From Erwinia mallotivora (GTDB taxonomy: Bacteria; Pseudomonadota; Gammaproteobacteria; Enterobacterales; Enterobacteriaceae): a DNA stretch of 64,000 nt. Below are positions 37,286-47,618 of the stretch, in pieces (position 1 is the stretch's first letter; every line of letters begins with the position of its first letter). The DNA is taken from positions 124,001 through 188,000 of the forward strand of contig NZ_JFHN01000075.1 in assembly GCF_000590885.1 (NCBI RefSeq), written 5' to 3'. A program made the position numbers and the translations under genes. A model generated the notes under the pieces. It had not been told where the DNA came from, ran no database searches, and worked only from the letters and a program-made list of their open reading frames with translations.

Positions 37286-37360
37286 TGGGGTGTCGCCAAG
37301 CGGTAAGGCTCTGGTTTCTGATACCAGCATTCCGGGGTTCGAATCCCTGCACCCCAGCCA
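37286..37360 (+). tRNA. glnX: tRNA-Gln (CTG), copy 2
   Basis: 75 nt with encoded CCA, anticodon CTG. It differs from copy 1 by one visible base, the A to T change between the D stem and the anticodon stem (GGCT-CTGGT against GGCA-CTGGT). It is the last tRNA before the terminator. Confidence 0.95.
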
Positions 37361-37363
37361 ATA

Positions 37364-37391
37364 AAAAAAGCTCGCTACGGCGAGCTTTTTT
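37364..37391. terminator. bidirectional terminator after the tRNA operon
   Basis: AAAAAAGCTCGC, TACG, GCGAGCTTTTTT: a 12-bp perfect stem with A- and T-runs. It ends the tRNA operon and can also serve the convergent ubiF. Confidence 0.9.
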
Positions 37392-37503
37392 ACGTCTGGA
37401 CATTAACCGTTTCCGCAACGCCATAAGATTATGCCGCCTTGATACCGTTACGCACCATGGCACAAACCGCAGCCGTTCAGCTTCAGTGACTGCGACTCCC
37501 CAT

Positions 37504-38694
37504 TCAAAACCTTCTTTGCAAACCCAGGGCATAACGTAGCGCCTGCCGCTTCAGCACGCCAGAGCGTTCAGCGACCATCAACCCCAGATTTCGTGCAATA
37601 CGCACGGGAGCAACGGCGTTACTGAAGGTGAAATAGAACAGATCCATCCCGTTTTGCATCAGCAGATTATCCCGCAGCCGTTGACGCTGATAGCGTGTTA
37701 ACACCTCTTTAGCCGCCCAGTCCTCCGCCTTTTCCCTTGCTGACGTCAGTGTGGCGATCAATGCATCCACATCACGGTAGCCCAGATTAACCCCCTGTCC
37801 CGCCAGAGGGTTAATGGTGTGAGCCGCATCGCCCACCAGAGCCAGGCCGGGTAGCACATAGCGCGAGGCATGGCGGCGAACCAGCGGAAAAGCCCCCGCC
37901 GCCACCGGAGTAAGATTTCCTGCCCGGGAAGGAAAATGTGTCGCAATCTCCTGCTGTAACCGGCCCATATCCATTGCCTGAAGCTGACGAATGCGAGCCC
38001 GGTTGTCGTACCACACCAGCGACGCCCAGCGTCCGGATAGCGGTAAAAAAGCCCGCGGGCCGTCAGGCGTAAACTGTTGCCAGGTGCAGTCGCCCGAATC
38101 CTCTTCGCCCCGGGCAGTAATCAGCATGCAGGATTGCGCATACTGCCAGCCGCGAATGCCAATACCCGCCAGTTGGCGAACCTGCGAGTTAGCACCATCT
38201 GCCCCGACCACCAGGCGGGCCTGAAAAATTTCGCCGCTCTCCAGGGTTAACCGCCAGCCACCGTCAACCGACTGCAATGCCTTCAGGCTGGCGGGTGAAA
38301 TAAGGCTGACACCCTGCTGTTCAAGCCGTTGCCACAACGCCAGTTGTAATACGCTGTTTTCCACCATATAGCCGAGCTCGGGCAGCCCCAGCGATTGCGC
38401 ATCAAATCCTACCTTCGCACTTTCCCATTCCCAGGTTTCCAGTCTGCGATAAGGCGCACAGCGCATTGCCTGCACCTGCGGCCAGACTTGCAGACGTTTG
38501 AGTAAATCCACCGAGGCGGCGCCCACCGCAGAAATTCTCACATCTGGCTGACTTGCCGCATCAAAGTCTGCCGGCCGCTGTTGTTCGAGTACCGCCACGC
38601 TGAATCCTTGCGCGGATAATCCGCTGGCCAGCGCTGCGCCCACCATGCCGCCGCCCACCACGACAACATCCCAACTCATTGTTGTTTCAGTCAT
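37504..38694 (-). CDS. ubiF: 3-demethoxyubiquinol 3-hydroxylase
   Basis: FAD monooxygenase that hydroxylates 2-octaprenyl-3-methyl-6-methoxy-1,4-benzoquinol late in ubiquinone synthesis. It has 396 residues (E. coli 391). The N-terminal [13 protein letters not shown] fold binds FAD, with PDVRIS and the GADGANS motif mid-protein, and [21 protein letters not shown] as the second FAD motif, interrupted only by normal family variation. It is divergent from miaB, as in E. coli. Confidence 0.95.
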   Translation of the reverse strand: MTETTMSWDVVVVGGGMVGAALASGLSAQGFSVAVLEQQRPADFDAASQPDVRISAVGAASVDLLKRLQVWPQVQAMRCAPYRRLETWEWESAKVGFDAQSLGLPELGYMVENSVLQLALWQRLEQQGVSLISPASLKALQSVDGGWRLTLESGEIFQARLVVGADGANSQVRQLAGIGIRGWQYAQSCMLITARGEEDSGDCTWQQFTPDGPRAFLPLSGRWASLVWYDNRARIRQLQAMDMGRLQQEIATHFPSRAGNLTPVAAGAFPLVRRHASRYVLPGLALVGDAAHTINPLAGQGVNLGYRDVDALIATLTSAREKAEDWAAKEVLTRYQRQRLRDNLLMQNGMDLFYFTFSNAVAPVRIARNLGLMVAERSGVLKRQALRYALGLQRRF

Positions 38695-38877
38695 TATTTT
38701 CCCGTTTTATCAACATCCGGCGGCAATGCGCCTGCACTGGCCAGAGCGCAGCCCAATCCCAATAGTGTACCGGATTTTTGCAGGAGAGTTAGAAAAGCCC
38801 GGTATGCTGGTCACAACCGCAGCAAAGCATTACAATACGCGCCCTGCACCCACTTCTGCATGATTAATGGCAACCAG

Positions 38878-40302
38878 ATGACCAAAAAACTGCATATTAA
38901 AACCTGGGGCTGTCAGATGAATGAGTACGATTCATCGAAGATGGCCGACCTGTTAAACAGCACCCACGGTTTCACCCTGACCGATGTGGCAGAAGAGGCC
39001 GACGTGCTGCTGCTTAACACCTGCTCTATCCGTGAAAAGGCGCAGGAGAAAGTTTTCCATCAGTTAGGCCGCTGGAGAACGCTCAAACAATCCAATCCGG
39101 ATGTCATTATCGGCGTGGGGGGCTGTGTGGCCTCGCAGGAAGGCGATCATATTCGTCAGCGGGCTAACTTTGTCGATATTGTTTTTGGTCCGCAGACATT
39201 GCACCGCTTGCCAGAGATGATTAACACCGTGCGCGGTTCGAAAAGCCCGGTGGTAGATATCAGCTTCCCTGAAATTGAGAAATTTGACCGCCTGCCGGAG
39301 CCCCGGGCAGATGGCCCTTCTGCCTTCGTCTCAATTATGGAAGGCTGTAACAAATACTGTACTTTCTGCGTGGTGCCTTATACCCGCGGTGAGGAAGTCA
39401 GCCGTCCGTGTGACGATATTTTGTTTGAGATAGCCCAACTGGCGGAACAGGGTGTGCGTGAGGTCAACCTGTTGGGGCAAAACGTCAATGCTTATCGCGG
39501 TGAAGACTACAACGGTGAGATTTGCACTTTTGCCGAACTTCTGCGGCTGGTGGCGGCGATTGATGGTATCGATCGTATCCGTTTCACCACCAGCCACCCC
39601 ATTGAATTCACTGATGATATTATCGACGTCTATCGCGATACGCCGGAGCTGGTCAGTTTTCTCCATCTGCCGGTACAAAGCGGTGCAGACCGCATACTTA
39701 CGCTGATGAAACGCGCTCATACCGCGCTGGAATATAAAGCCATCATTCGAAAAGTGGTCGCCGCGCGTCCGAATATTCAGATCAGTTCAGACTTTATTAT
39801 TGGTTTTCCTGGTGAAACGCAGCAGGATTTCGAACAAACCATGAAGTTAATTGGCGATGTCAATTTCGATACCAGCTACAGCTTCATCTATTCTGCCCGT
39901 CCGGGGACGCCGGCAGCCGACCTGCCGGATGACGTGCCGGAAGAAGAGAAAAAGCAGCGCCTGTGGATCCTGCAAGACAGGATCAACCAACAGGCCATGG
40001 CATGGAGCCGACGTATGCTTGGCAGCGTCCAGCGCATTCTGGTTGAAGGAACCTCACGGAAAAATGTCATGGAGCTGTCGGGACGTACCGAAAATAATCG
40101 CGTAGTCAACTTCGAAGGTACGCCTGAGATGATCGGTAAATTCGTTGATGTGGAAATCGTCGACGTTTATACCAACTCGTTGCGCGGAAAAGTGATTCGC
40201 ACCGAAGAGCAAATGGGCCTGCGAGTGAGTGAAACGCCCGCCTCGGTGATTGCCCGAACGCGCAGGGAAAACGAACTGGGCGTGGGTACTTTCCAGCCCT
40301 GA
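38878..40302 (+). CDS. miaB: tRNA-2-methylthio-N6-dimethylallyladenosine synthase
   Basis: Radical-SAM methylthiotransferase acting at A37 of tRNAs that read UNN codons. It has 474 residues from the ATG at 38878, the E. coli length; six more upstream codons are open. The N-terminal UPF0004 domain begins [17 protein letters not shown] with cluster cysteines. The radical-SAM motif is CNKYCTFC, and a C-terminal TRAM domain is present. The start lacks a strong ribosome site. Confidence 0.96.
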   Translation: MTKKLHIKTWGCQMNEYDSSKMADLLNSTHGFTLTDVAEEADVLLLNTCSIREKAQEKVFHQLGRWRTLKQSNPDVIIGVGGCVASQEGDHIRQRANFVDIVFGPQTLHRLPEMINTVRGSKSPVVDISFPEIEKFDRLPEPRADGPSAFVSIMEGCNKYCTFCVVPYTRGEEVSRPCDDILFEIAQLAEQGVREVNLLGQNVNAYRGEDYNGEICTFAELLRLVAAIDGIDRIRFTTSHPIEFTDDIIDVYRDTPELVSFLHLPVQSGADRILTLMKRAHTALEYKAIIRKVVAARPNIQISSDFIIGFPGETQQDFEQTMKLIGDVNFDTSYSFIYSARPGTPAADLPDDVPEEEKKQRLWILQDRINQQAMAWSRRMLGSVQRILVEGTSRKNVMELSGRTENNRVVNFEGTPEMIGKFVDVEIVDVYTNSLRGKVIRTEEQMGLRVSETPASVIARTRRENELGVGTFQP

Positions 40303-40357
40303 TAAGCTATTTTGCGGCGGATCTCGCAGGTCCGTCGCTGCAATTCAGCAAACGCCC

Positions 40358-40384
40358 CTTGCTTTGTCGGGAGCGCGCCCAAAT
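40358..40384 (+). promoter_or_regulatory. candidate sigma32 (heat-shock) promoter of ybeZYX-lnt
   Basis: CTTGCTT (40358-40364), 13 bp, CCCAAAT (40378-40384) resembles the RpoH consensus CTTGAAA-N13/14-CCCCAT. It lies in the 208-bp miaB-ybeZ gap. The E. coli ybeZYX operon belongs to the heat-shock regulon; the match here is partial. Confidence 0.35.
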
Positions 40385-40510
40385 ATTCTTTCCCGTGCTT
40401 GCGCATTAGCGCACCGCCATAAATAATTTCCCTGTGTTGCCTTACCCACGTGGTGATGTAAGCCCATGATAAAACTCTCAACCTGGCCCTGAGCGACCCA
40501 AAGGATTAGT

Positions 40511-41575
40511 TTGAATACTGAAATACGCGAAATCACCTTAGATCCTGCTGATAATCAGCGCCTGCTGAGCCTGTGTGGCCCATTTGACGACAATATCAAG
40601 CAGCTGGAACGCCGGTTAGGCATTGAGATAAACCGCCGTGACAATGCCTTTAAACTGGTTGGCAAGGCGCTGATTATTGATGCAGCGGCCAATATCCTTC
40701 GTGATCTGTATGTCGATACTGCGCCTTTGCGCGGCCACATTGCTGATATTGACCCTGAACAAATCCACCTGGCCATCAAAGAGAGCCGGGTGCTGGAGCA
40801 GTCGGCAGAGAGCGTTCCCGAATATGGTAAAGCGATAAATATCAAGACCAAACGCGGGGTGATCAAACCGCGTACGCCTAACCAGGCCCAGTACGTTGCC
40901 AATATTCTCGACCATGACATCACTTTTGGTATCGGTCCGGCAGGGACCGGGAAAACGTATCTGGCTGTCGCTGCTGCGGTAGATGCGCTGGAACGTCAGG
41001 AGGTTCGACGTATCCTGTTAACCCGCCCCGCCGTTGAAGCCGGTGAAAAACTCGGTTTCCTGCCGGGCGACCTCAGCCAGAAAGTCGACCCCTATCTGCG
41101 GCCTTTATATGACGCACTGTTTGAGATGCTGGGTTTTGAACGGGTGGAAAAGCTGATTGAGCGCAATGTGATAGAAGTTGCGCCACTGGCCTATATGCGT
41201 GGTCGTACTCTTAACGACGCATTTATTATCCTTGATGAAAGCCAGAACACCACCATCGAACAGATGAAAATGTTCCTGACCCGTATTGGCTTCAATTCTA
41301 AAGCGGTTATCACCGGGGACGTCACCCAGATTGATCTGCCGCGCAACCTGAAATCGGGTCTGCGCCATGCCATCGAAGTACTCTCTGACGTCGAAGAATT
41401 AAGCTTTAACTTCTTTCACAGCGAAGATGTGGTGCGTCATCCGGTCGTTGCGCGTGTGGTCATTGCTTATGAAGCCTGGGAAGCCGCCGATGAGAAACGC
41501 CGCGCAGCCGCAGCGGAAGAGCGCAAACGTGAGGCACTGGCGCTGCAAAAGTCTGCCTCGCAGGAGTCTGAATGA
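40511..41575 (+). CDS. ybeZ: PhoH-like ATPase YbeZ
   Basis: PhoH-family P-loop ATPase that partners YbeY in rRNA/ribosome quality control. It has 354 residues. It begins with TTG at 40511, backed by AAGGA 5 bases upstream and by alignment with the E. coli N-terminus ([10 protein letters not shown]). Walker A is GPAGTGKT and Walker B is [11 protein letters not shown]. The last four bases overlap the ybeY start (ATGA). Confidence 0.95.
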   Translation: MNTEIREITLDPADNQRLLSLCGPFDDNIKQLERRLGIEINRRDNAFKLVGKALIIDAAANILRDLYVDTAPLRGHIADIDPEQIHLAIKESRVLEQSAESVPEYGKAINIKTKRGVIKPRTPNQAQYVANILDHDITFGIGPAGTGKTYLAVAAAVDALERQEVRRILLTRPAVEAGEKLGFLPGDLSQKVDPYLRPLYDALFEMLGFERVEKLIERNVIEVAPLAYMRGRTLNDAFIILDESQNTTIEQMKMFLTRIGFNSKAVITGDVTQIDLPRNLKSGLRHAIEVLSDVEELSFNFFHSEDVVRHPVVARVVIAYEAWEAADEKRRAAAAEERKREALALQKSASQESE

Positions 41576-42045
41576 GTAACGTAATTTTAGATTTACAGCT
41601 GGCCTGTGAGCAGCCGGAAGGATTGCCGACAGAATCCGAATTTCTCCGCTGGCTGGAAGCTGTGCTGCCTCAGTTTCAGGCCGAGAGTGAAGTGACCATT
41701 CGTGTGGTGGACGAAGCTGAAAGCCATCAGCTAAACCACACTTATCGCGGTAAGGATAAACCTACCAACGTGCTCTCTTTTCCCTTCGAAGCCCCACCGG
41801 GTATAGAGCTGGCGCTGCTTGGCGATTTGGTTATCTGCCGTCAGGTAGTTGAGCAGGAAGCGCTCGAGCAGGAGAAGCCCTTGCTGGCCCACTGGGCGCA
41901 TATGGTCGTTCACGGCAGCCTGCATTTGCTGGGGTATGACCATATCGAAGATGATGAGGCCGAGGAAATGGAGTCCATTGAGACGGAGATAATGCTTGCT
42001 CTTGGTTATAACGATCCGTACATTTCGGAGAAAGCGTTGCCCTGA
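41572..42045 (+). CDS. ybeY: endoribonuclease YbeY
   Basis: Zinc endoribonuclease required for 16S rRNA 3'-end maturation and ribosome quality control. It has 157 residues. The metal motif [11 protein letters not shown] (H-x3-H-x5-H) lies near residue 114, with the conserved TNVLSFPFE segment earlier. It is translationally coupled to ybeZ by a 4-bp overlap. An 88-bp gap with a small hairpin precedes ybeX. Confidence 0.96.
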   Translation: MSNVILDLQLACEQPEGLPTESEFLRWLEAVLPQFQAESEVTIRVVDEAESHQLNHTYRGKDKPTNVLSFPFEAPPGIELALLGDLVICRQVVEQEALEQEKPLLAHWAHMVVHGSLHLLGYDHIEDDEAEEMESIETEIMLALGYNDPYISEKALP

Positions 42046-42133
42046 GCAGCCTGACGCCCTGCAATCATCCCTCCCTGCCTGCGGGCAGGATGGAAACCTT
42101 CAATCACGATAAGAGTGACAAAACAAAAACGCC

Positions 42134-43012
42134 ATGAGCGATGACCATTCACAGAACAACGACACTCCCGGTAGTAAAAAGGGATTTTTTACCCTTATCC
42201 TTAACCAGTTGTTTCACGGCGAACCCAAAAACCGTGATGACCTGCTGGAGCTGATCCGCGATTCCGAACAAAAAGACCTGATTGATCCGGATACCCGGGA
42301 CATGCTTGAAGGGGTGATGGATATTGCTGAACAGCGTGTGCGCGACATTATGATCCCACGCTCGCAGATGATTACCCTTAAGCGCAATCAGACGCTGGAA
42401 GAGTGTCTTGGCACCATCATTGAGTCTGCACATTCCCGTTTCCCGGTGATCTGTGAAGACAAAGACCACGTTGAAGGCATTCTGATGGCAAAAGATTTGC
42501 TGCCATTTATGAGCAGCGGGTCAACCCCCTTCAGTATTGAAAAAGTGTTGCGCCCTGCGGTCGTGGTGCCGGAAAGTAAACGTGTCGATCGGATGCTGAA
42601 AGAGTTCCGTTCTCAGCGTTACCACATGGCGATTGTGATTGATGAATTTGGCGGTGTGTCCGGACTGGTCACTATCGAGGATATCCTTGAGCTGATCGTC
42701 GGTGAAATTGAAGACGAGTACGATGATGAAGAAGATCGTGATATTCGTCAGCTGAGCCGTCATACCTATACCATTCGTGCACTCACGCCCATTGAAGATT
42801 TTAATGACGTCTTCGGCACCCATTTCAGTGACGAAGAAGTGGATACCATCGGTGGTCTGGTGATGCAGGCCTTTGGCCATCTCCCTGCACGTGGAGAGAG
42901 TATTGTGATCGACGGCTATCAGTTTAAAGTTGCAATGTCTGACAGCCGCAGAATCATACAGGTCCACGTCCGGATCCCGGAAAACTCGCCGCAACCGATT
43001 TTGGAAGAATAA
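42134..43012 (+). CDS. ybeX: CBS-domain protein YbeX (CorC)
   Basis: Cytosolic protein of 292 residues linked to Mg2+/Co2+ efflux (CorC) and, in E. coli, to ribosome metabolism. It has a short N-terminal region, two CBS domains (about 70-190) with [11 protein letters not shown] and [15 protein letters not shown], and a CorC-HlyC C-terminal domain (about 205-285). It keeps its place in ybeZ-ybeY-ybeX-lnt, with 6 bp to lnt. Confidence 0.95.
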   Translation: MSDDHSQNNDTPGSKKGFFTLILNQLFHGEPKNRDDLLELIRDSEQKDLIDPDTRDMLEGVMDIAEQRVRDIMIPRSQMITLKRNQTLEECLGTIIESAHSRFPVICEDKDHVEGILMAKDLLPFMSSGSTPFSIEKVLRPAVVVPESKRVDRMLKEFRSQRYHMAIVIDEFGGVSGLVTIEDILELIVGEIEDEYDDEEDRDIRQLSRHTYTIRALTPIEDFNDVFGTHFSDEEVDTIGGLVMQAFGHLPARGESIVIDGYQFKVAMSDSRRIIQVHVRIPENSPQPILEE

Positions 43013-43018
43013 TCCCCG

Positions 43019-44554
43019 ATGGCTATCGCCTCAATATACCAGCGCCAGTGGGTCCGCCTGCTGTCAGCGCTGTTGACCGGTGCCGCTGGCACGCTTGCAT
43101 TTTCCCCTTACGACTTCTGGCCAGCCGCCCTGATTTCACTTTTTGGCCTGCTGGCGCTGACACTTGATCGCACCACCCGACAGGCTACCGCCATCGGCTT
43201 TGTTTGGGGTTTTGGTCTGTTTGGCAGCGGCGTCAACTGGGTGTATGTCAGTATTGCCACCTTTGGCGGTATGCCGGGCCCGGTTAACGTGTTTCTGGTG
43301 GTGCTGCTTGCCGCGTGGCTGTCACTGTTTCCCATGCTGTTCGCCGCGCTGCTGAACCGTCTTTTCACGCGAACCTCGCTGCTGCGTCTGGTCGTTGCTG
43401 CACCCGCACTCTGGCAAATTACCGAGTTTCTGCGCGGCTGGGTCCTGACGGGGTTTCCATGGTTGCAGTTTGGCTACAGCCAGATTGATGGTCCGCTGAA
43501 AGGCTTTGGACCGCTCACCGGCGTTGAGGGGATCACCTTTGTGCTGGTGATGGTGGCCGGTCTGGCGGTCTTTGCGGCGGTAAAACGTCACTGGATCACC
43601 GCTGTCGCTGCGCTGGCATTGCTGCTGCTACCGTGGCCACTGCGACAAATTAGTTGGTATCAGACTCAGCCAGAGCGCAAAGTTAACGTCGCGCTGGTTC
43701 AGGGAAATATTCCGCAGTCGATGAAATGGGATCCGAACCAGCTGCTCAATACGCTGCGGACCTACACCTCTCTCAGTCGTCCCTGGTTGGGTAAAGCGCC
43801 ACTGATCATCTGGCCGGAGTCAGCCATTCCGGATCTGGAAAGTAATCAGCAGCCGTTTTTACAATCAATCGATCAGGCACTGCGCAACAGCGGCAGCAGC
43901 CTGGTCACCGGCATTGTTGACTCCCGCCTGCAGAATAACCGCTATCACGACTACAACTCTATTATTGTACTGGGTGGCGACAAACCCTACGACTACAACA
44001 GCGGTGACCGTTACCAGAAAAACCATCTGGTGCCATTTGGTGAATTTGTGCCGCTGGAGACGTTGCTAAGGCCACTAGCGCCCTTCTTTGACTTGCCCAT
44101 GTCCTCATTCAGTCGTGGCGCCTACGTTCAGCCTCAGCTGAAAGTCGCAGGCTACAATCTGACCGCAGCAATCTGCTATGAAATCGTGCTGGGACAGCAG
44201 GTCAGAGATAATTTTCGTCCGGACACTGACTTTTTGCTGACCATTTCTAACGATGCCTGGTTCGGTCATTCCATCGGGCCGTGGCAACATTTTCAGATGG
44301 CCCGCATGAGGGCACTGGAGCTCGGCCGACCGCTGCTGCGTGATACCAATAATGGCGTCACGGCGGTGATTAACGCCGATGGCAATGCCGATGAGATGAT
44401 CCCCCAGTTCAAATCTGGCGTGCTGGCAACCCATGTCGTGCCCACTCAGGGCCTGACACCTTATGCCCGTTTCGGCAACTGGCCGGTGTGGATAATCACG
44501 TTGCTGTTTAGCCTGGTCGCGCTGATCCGCAGCAAATACAGGCGTCACCCTTAG
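43019..44554 (+). CDS. lnt: apolipoprotein N-acyltransferase
   Basis: Adds the third acyl chain to the N-terminal cysteine of lipoproteins in the inner membrane. It has 511 residues (E. coli 512). Transmembrane helices fill about 1-210, and a periplasmic nitrilase-like domain (about 220-480) carries the triad Glu267 (WPESAIP), Lys334 ([11 protein letters not shown]) and Cys386 (AAICYE). A final membrane helix ends the protein. It is last in its operon. Confidence 0.97.
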   Translation: MAIASIYQRQWVRLLSALLTGAAGTLAFSPYDFWPAALISLFGLLALTLDRTTRQATAIGFVWGFGLFGSGVNWVYVSIATFGGMPGPVNVFLVVLLAAWLSLFPMLFAALLNRLFTRTSLLRLVVAAPALWQITEFLRGWVLTGFPWLQFGYSQIDGPLKGFGPLTGVEGITFVLVMVAGLAVFAAVKRHWITAVAALALLLLPWPLRQISWYQTQPERKVNVALVQGNIPQSMKWDPNQLLNTLRTYTSLSRPWLGKAPLIIWPESAIPDLESNQQPFLQSIDQALRNSGSSLVTGIVDSRLQNNRYHDYNSIIVLGGDKPYDYNSGDRYQKNHLVPFGEFVPLETLLRPLAPFFDLPMSSFSRGAYVQPQLKVAGYNLTAAICYEIVLGQQVRDNFRPDTDFLLTISNDAWFGHSIGPWQHFQMARMRALELGRPLLRDTNNGVTAVINADGNADEMIPQFKSGVLATHVVPTQGLTPYARFGNWPVWIITLLFSLVALIRSKYRRHP

Positions 44555-44565
44555 TTCTGCTTAAA

Positions 44566-44589
44566 CGCCGGATTTTCACAAATCCGGCG
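44566..44589 (+). terminator. lnt operon terminator hairpin
   Basis: CGCCGGATTT, four bases, AAATCCGGCG; a 10-bp perfect stem 11 bp after lnt. The T-tail is weak (CTGCTTTGC). Confidence 0.55.
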
Positions 44590-44750
44590 CTGCTTTGCTC
44601 TCTGACATCCTGCCACGCAGAATTTGACCAGGCTGGTCTGGTGCCAGGCTACTGCCTTTAAAATAACCTTCCGCAAAGCTCTGCCCTGTACTGGTGGAGT
44701 AAAACAACCTCGCCCCGCATGAAAGCGGACAGATAACTTCCTGCCGATAC

Positions 44751-44767
44751 TGCACCTTTGCAATGCA
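44751..44767. promoter_or_regulatory. NtrC-like site upstream of the gltI sigma54 promoter
   Basis: TGCACC-TTTGC-AATGCA matches 10 of the 12 defined positions of the NtrC consensus TGCACC-N5-GGTGCA. Its centre lies about 63 bp before the predicted start, closer than usual for an enhancer. Confidence 0.35.
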
Positions 44768-44794
44768 ACAAAAAATGTTTCACCTGCAAACATT

Positions 44795-44811
44795 CTGGCA
44801 TGTTTGTTGCA
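44795..44811 (+). promoter_or_regulatory. sigma54 (RpoN) promoter of gltIJKL
   Basis: CTGGCATGTTTGTTGCA: the -24 GG (44797-44798) and -12 GC (44809-44810) are separated by exactly 10 bases, and flanking positions match TGGCACG-N4-TTGCA with one change. It predicts a start near 44822 and a leader of about 279 nt before gltI. The 546-bp lnt-gltI gap has no gene; a weak sigma70-like TATGTT also lies near 44991. Confidence 0.65.
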
Positions 44812-45100
44812 AAAATTTACACCGAAAATTGCGTAGCTGCTCGTACCTGGGCGTCAACAACGCAGATATGCACCATTACCGGGCGATATCAGCACTCATT
44901 AAGTGCAATCACTGGATTGATGATCTTATTTGGTGCGGCGCAGTTCGCAAAAAAGAAACTTTATTGTTTCATTACATTAACATTCAGCTATGTTAAAGCT
45001 CTGCACACCCTGGCGTGCAAGAACAGTAAAGAGCAGATCTGGCAATCATTTACACACCACCACGGGCGCACCGTTGAGCGCGCAGTTTAAGGAGTCACAG

Positions 45101-46003
45101 ATGAAATTACGGAAACTGGGGTTATGCCTGACACTGGCAGGACTGGTATCAGGTATGGCTCATGCAGAAGACGCGGCACAGCCCGGTACTCTGGATAAAA
45201 TCGCCAAAAACGGGGTGATTGTGGTAGGACATCGTGAATCCTCTGTCCCTTTCTCTTATTACGATAATCAGCAACAGGTTGTCGGCTACTCGCAGGATTA
45301 TTCCAGTGCCATTGTGGCGGCCATCAAAGCAAAACTTAATAAGCCGGATTTGCAGGTAAAAATGCTGCCCATCACCTCGCAGAACCGCATCCCTCTGCTG
45401 CAAAACGGGACTTACGATTTCGAATGTGGTTCCACAACAAATAACGTTGAGCGTCAGAAACAAGCCGCCTTCTCGGATACTATTTTTGTTATCGGCACAC
45501 GGTTGCTGGTCAAAAAAGGCAGCCCGGTTAAAGATTTCCCGGACCTGCAAGGTAAAACCGTAGTGGTCACGTCGGGCACCACGTCCGAAATTCTGCTGAA
45601 CAAGCTGAACGACGAGAAGAAAATGGGTATGCGCATTATCAGCGCTAAAGATCATGGAGACTCTTTCCGTACGCTGGAAAGCGGCCGCGCTGTCGCCTTT
45701 ATGATGGATGATGCGCTGCTGGCAGGCGAACGGGCAAAAGCGAAAAAGCCTGATAACTGGGAAATTGTCGGCACGCCGCAGTCAAAAGAAGCCTATGGTT
45801 GTATGTTGCGCAAAGGCGATGACAGCTTTAAACAGCTGATGGATGAGACCATCGCGAAGGCACAAACTTCAGGTCAGGCGGAAAAATGGTTCGCCAAATG
45901 GTTCAGCCAGCCGATTCCCCCCAAAAACCTCAACATGAATTTCGCCCTGTCTGACGATATGAAAGCAACGTTCAAAACGCCAAACGACAAGGCACTGAAC
46001 TAA
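45101..46003 (+). CDS. gltI: glutamate/aspartate ABC transporter, periplasmic binding protein
   Basis: Periplasmic solute-binding protein for glutamate and aspartate. It has 300 residues (E. coli 302). A signal peptide is cut after MAHA (residue 22), followed by a type II periplasmic-binding fold with FECGSTTNN and VVVTSGTTSE ligand-loop segments. The start at 45101 has AAGGAG 8 bases upstream. The upstream open frame back to 44990 is untranslated leader. Confidence 0.96.
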   Translation: MKLRKLGLCLTLAGLVSGMAHAEDAAQPGTLDKIAKNGVIVVGHRESSVPFSYYDNQQQVVGYSQDYSSAIVAAIKAKLNKPDLQVKMLPITSQNRIPLLQNGTYDFECGSTTNNVERQKQAAFSDTIFVIGTRLLVKKGSPVKDFPDLQGKTVVVTSGTTSEILLNKLNDEKKMGMRIISAKDHGDSFRTLESGRAVAFMMDDALLAGERAKAKKPDNWEIVGTPQSKEAYGCMLRKGDDSFKQLMDETIAKAQTSGQAEKWFAKWFSQPIPPKNLNMNFALSDDMKATFKTPNDKALN

Positions 46004-46009
46004 TAACGA

Positions 46010-46185
46010 CAATAAGGGCAGCCGAGGCTGCCCGGTGATTGTTGAAAAAAGGCAAGGACAGACAGCAGCCTGAGAGCCGGACGCGATGCGTCCGATTCTC
46101 AGCTGAAAGCGTGATGTGGCCGTTCCCCATGACATGCGACACAAGCCTTCCAGCAATCTTCAGGGTAGCCCGGCTACCCTTTTTT
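46010..46185 (+). ncRNA. sroC: SroC-like small RNA in the gltI-gltJ spacer
   Basis: The 197-bp spacer holds three clear hairpins: GGGCAGCC/GGCTGCCC (46016-46033), nested TGAGA...GGACGC/GCGTCC...TCTCA (about 46069-46102), and a terminator GGGTAGC-CCG-GCTACCC (46163-46179) followed by six T residues. In E. coli and Salmonella this spacer yields SroC, cut from the gltIJKL mRNA, which sponges GcvB. Position and ending support orthology; the body sequence is diverged and the 5' end is a guess. Confidence 0.6.
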
Positions 46186-46200
46186 CTACCGGAGTGATTT

Positions 46201-46941
46201 ATGTCAACAGACTGGAACTGGGGAATTTTTCTGCAACAGGCTCCTTTCGGTAATACTACGTATCTGGGATGGCTGTGGTCCGGCTTCCAGGTCACCATCG
46301 CCGTTTCCCTCTGCGCATGGGTTATTGCTTTCCTGGTCGGCTCACTGCTGGGTATTTTACGCACCGTTCCAAACCGGGCGCTGGCGACTGTCGGCACCTG
46401 TTATGTGGAGCTGTTCCGTAATATCCCATTAATAGTACAGTTCTTTATCTGGTATCTGGTGGTGCCGGAACTGTTGCCCGAATCCACCGGCAGCTGGTTT
46501 AAGTCAGAGCTGGATCCCAATATTCAGTTCTTCAGCTGTTCGGTCATTTGCCTGGGGCTGTTTACTGCTGCTCGCGTCTGTGAGCAGGTACGTGCAGCCA
46601 TCCAGTCACTGCCGCGTGGGCAAAAAAACGCCGGTCTGGCGATGGGGCTGACGTTAGCTCAGACCTATCGTTATGTGTTGTTACCTAACGCTTACCGGGT
46701 CATTATTCCGCCGCTGACTTCTGAAATGCTCAACCTGGTTAAAAACTCTGCCATTGCCTCTACTATCGGGCTGGTAGATATGGCGGCTCAGGCTGGTAAG
46801 CTGTTGGACTATTCCGCGCATGCCTATGAATCTTTCACTGCCATCACCCTGGCCTACATCGCCATTAATATGGTGATTATGCTGTTGATGAGCCTGGTAG
46901 AGCGAAAAGTTCGCCTGCCCGGCAGCATGGGAGGCAAATAA
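46201..46941 (+). CDS. gltJ: glutamate/aspartate ABC transporter permease GltJ
   Basis: Inner-membrane permease of the GltIJKL importer (HisMQ family). It has 246 residues, as in E. coli, with about five transmembrane helices. The cytoplasmic coupling loop around [17 protein letters not shown] contacts the ATPase GltL. The GGAG ribosome site lies just after the SroC-like terminator, so expression requires read-through or processing. Its stop overlaps the gltK start by one base. Confidence 0.96.
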   Translation: MSTDWNWGIFLQQAPFGNTTYLGWLWSGFQVTIAVSLCAWVIAFLVGSLLGILRTVPNRALATVGTCYVELFRNIPLIVQFFIWYLVVPELLPESTGSWFKSELDPNIQFFSCSVICLGLFTAARVCEQVRAAIQSLPRGQKNAGLAMGLTLAQTYRYVLLPNAYRVIIPPLTSEMLNLVKNSAIASTIGLVDMAAQAGKLLDYSAHAYESFTAITLAYIAINMVIMLLMSLVERKVRLPGSMGGK

Positions 46942-47618
46942 TGCACGAATTTGACTGGAGCACGATTGTACCCAACCTGCCCTGGCTGCTGAATGGCATG
47001 GTCGTGACGCTAAAAATTACTCTGACCGCGGTCGTTTTCGGCATTCTCTGGGGAACCCTGCTGGCCGTGATGCGTCTGTCGGCATTCAAACCCATCAGCT
47101 GGTTCGCCAGACTGTATGTCAACCTGTTCCGCTCCGTGCCGTTGGTGATGGTCCTGTTATGGTTTTATCTGGTGGTGCCTGGCTTTCTGCAACAGGTGCT
47201 GGGGCTGTCGCCGAAAACCGATATCCGTCTGATTTCGGCCATGGTGGCGTTCTCACTGTTTGAGGCGGCTTATTATTCAGAAATTATTCGTGCGGGGATT
47301 TTGAGTATTGCCCGTGGTCAGGGCAATGCCGCTCTGGCGCTGGGGATGACGCACTGGCAATCGATGCAGTTGATTATTTTACCGCAGGCTTTCCGCGCGA
47401 TGGTGCCGCTGTTGCTGACTCAGGGGATCGTTCTCTTCCAGGATACATCGCTGGTTTACGTACTCAGCCTGGCTGACTTTTTCCGCACCGCCGACACCAT
47501 CGGCATCAACAATGGCACCGAGATTGAGATGGTGCTGTTTGCCGGCGCAGTCTATTTCGTCATCAGCCTTAGCGCGTCGCTGCTGGTCGGCTATTTAAAG
47601 AAAAAAAGGACAGTGTAA
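46941..47618 (+). CDS. gltK: glutamate/aspartate ABC transporter permease GltK
   Basis: Second permease of the importer. It has 225 residues (E. coli 224), HisMQ family, with coupling loop [17 protein letters not shown] and several hydrophobic helices. The start ATG shares one base with the gltJ stop (TAATG), and gltL starts directly after its stop codon, so the three genes are translationally linked. Confidence 0.96.
   Translation: MHEFDWSTIVPNLPWLLNGMVVTLKITLTAVVFGILWGTLLAVMRLSAFKPISWFARLYVNLFRSVPLVMVLLWFYLVVPGFLQQVLGLSPKTDIRLISAMVAFSLFEAAYYSEIIRAGILSIARGQGNAALALGMTHWQSMQLIILPQAFRAMVPLLLTQGIVLFQDTSLVYVLSLADFFRTADTIGINNGTEIEMVLFAGAVYFVISLSASLLVGYLKKKRTV

Noticed and set aside
36812-37532. 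Several minus-strand frames of 60-120 codons over the tRNA cluster
   Set aside because: They are repeats of translated antisense tRNA sequence, often misannotated as hypothetical proteins; the tRNA genes explain the DNA.
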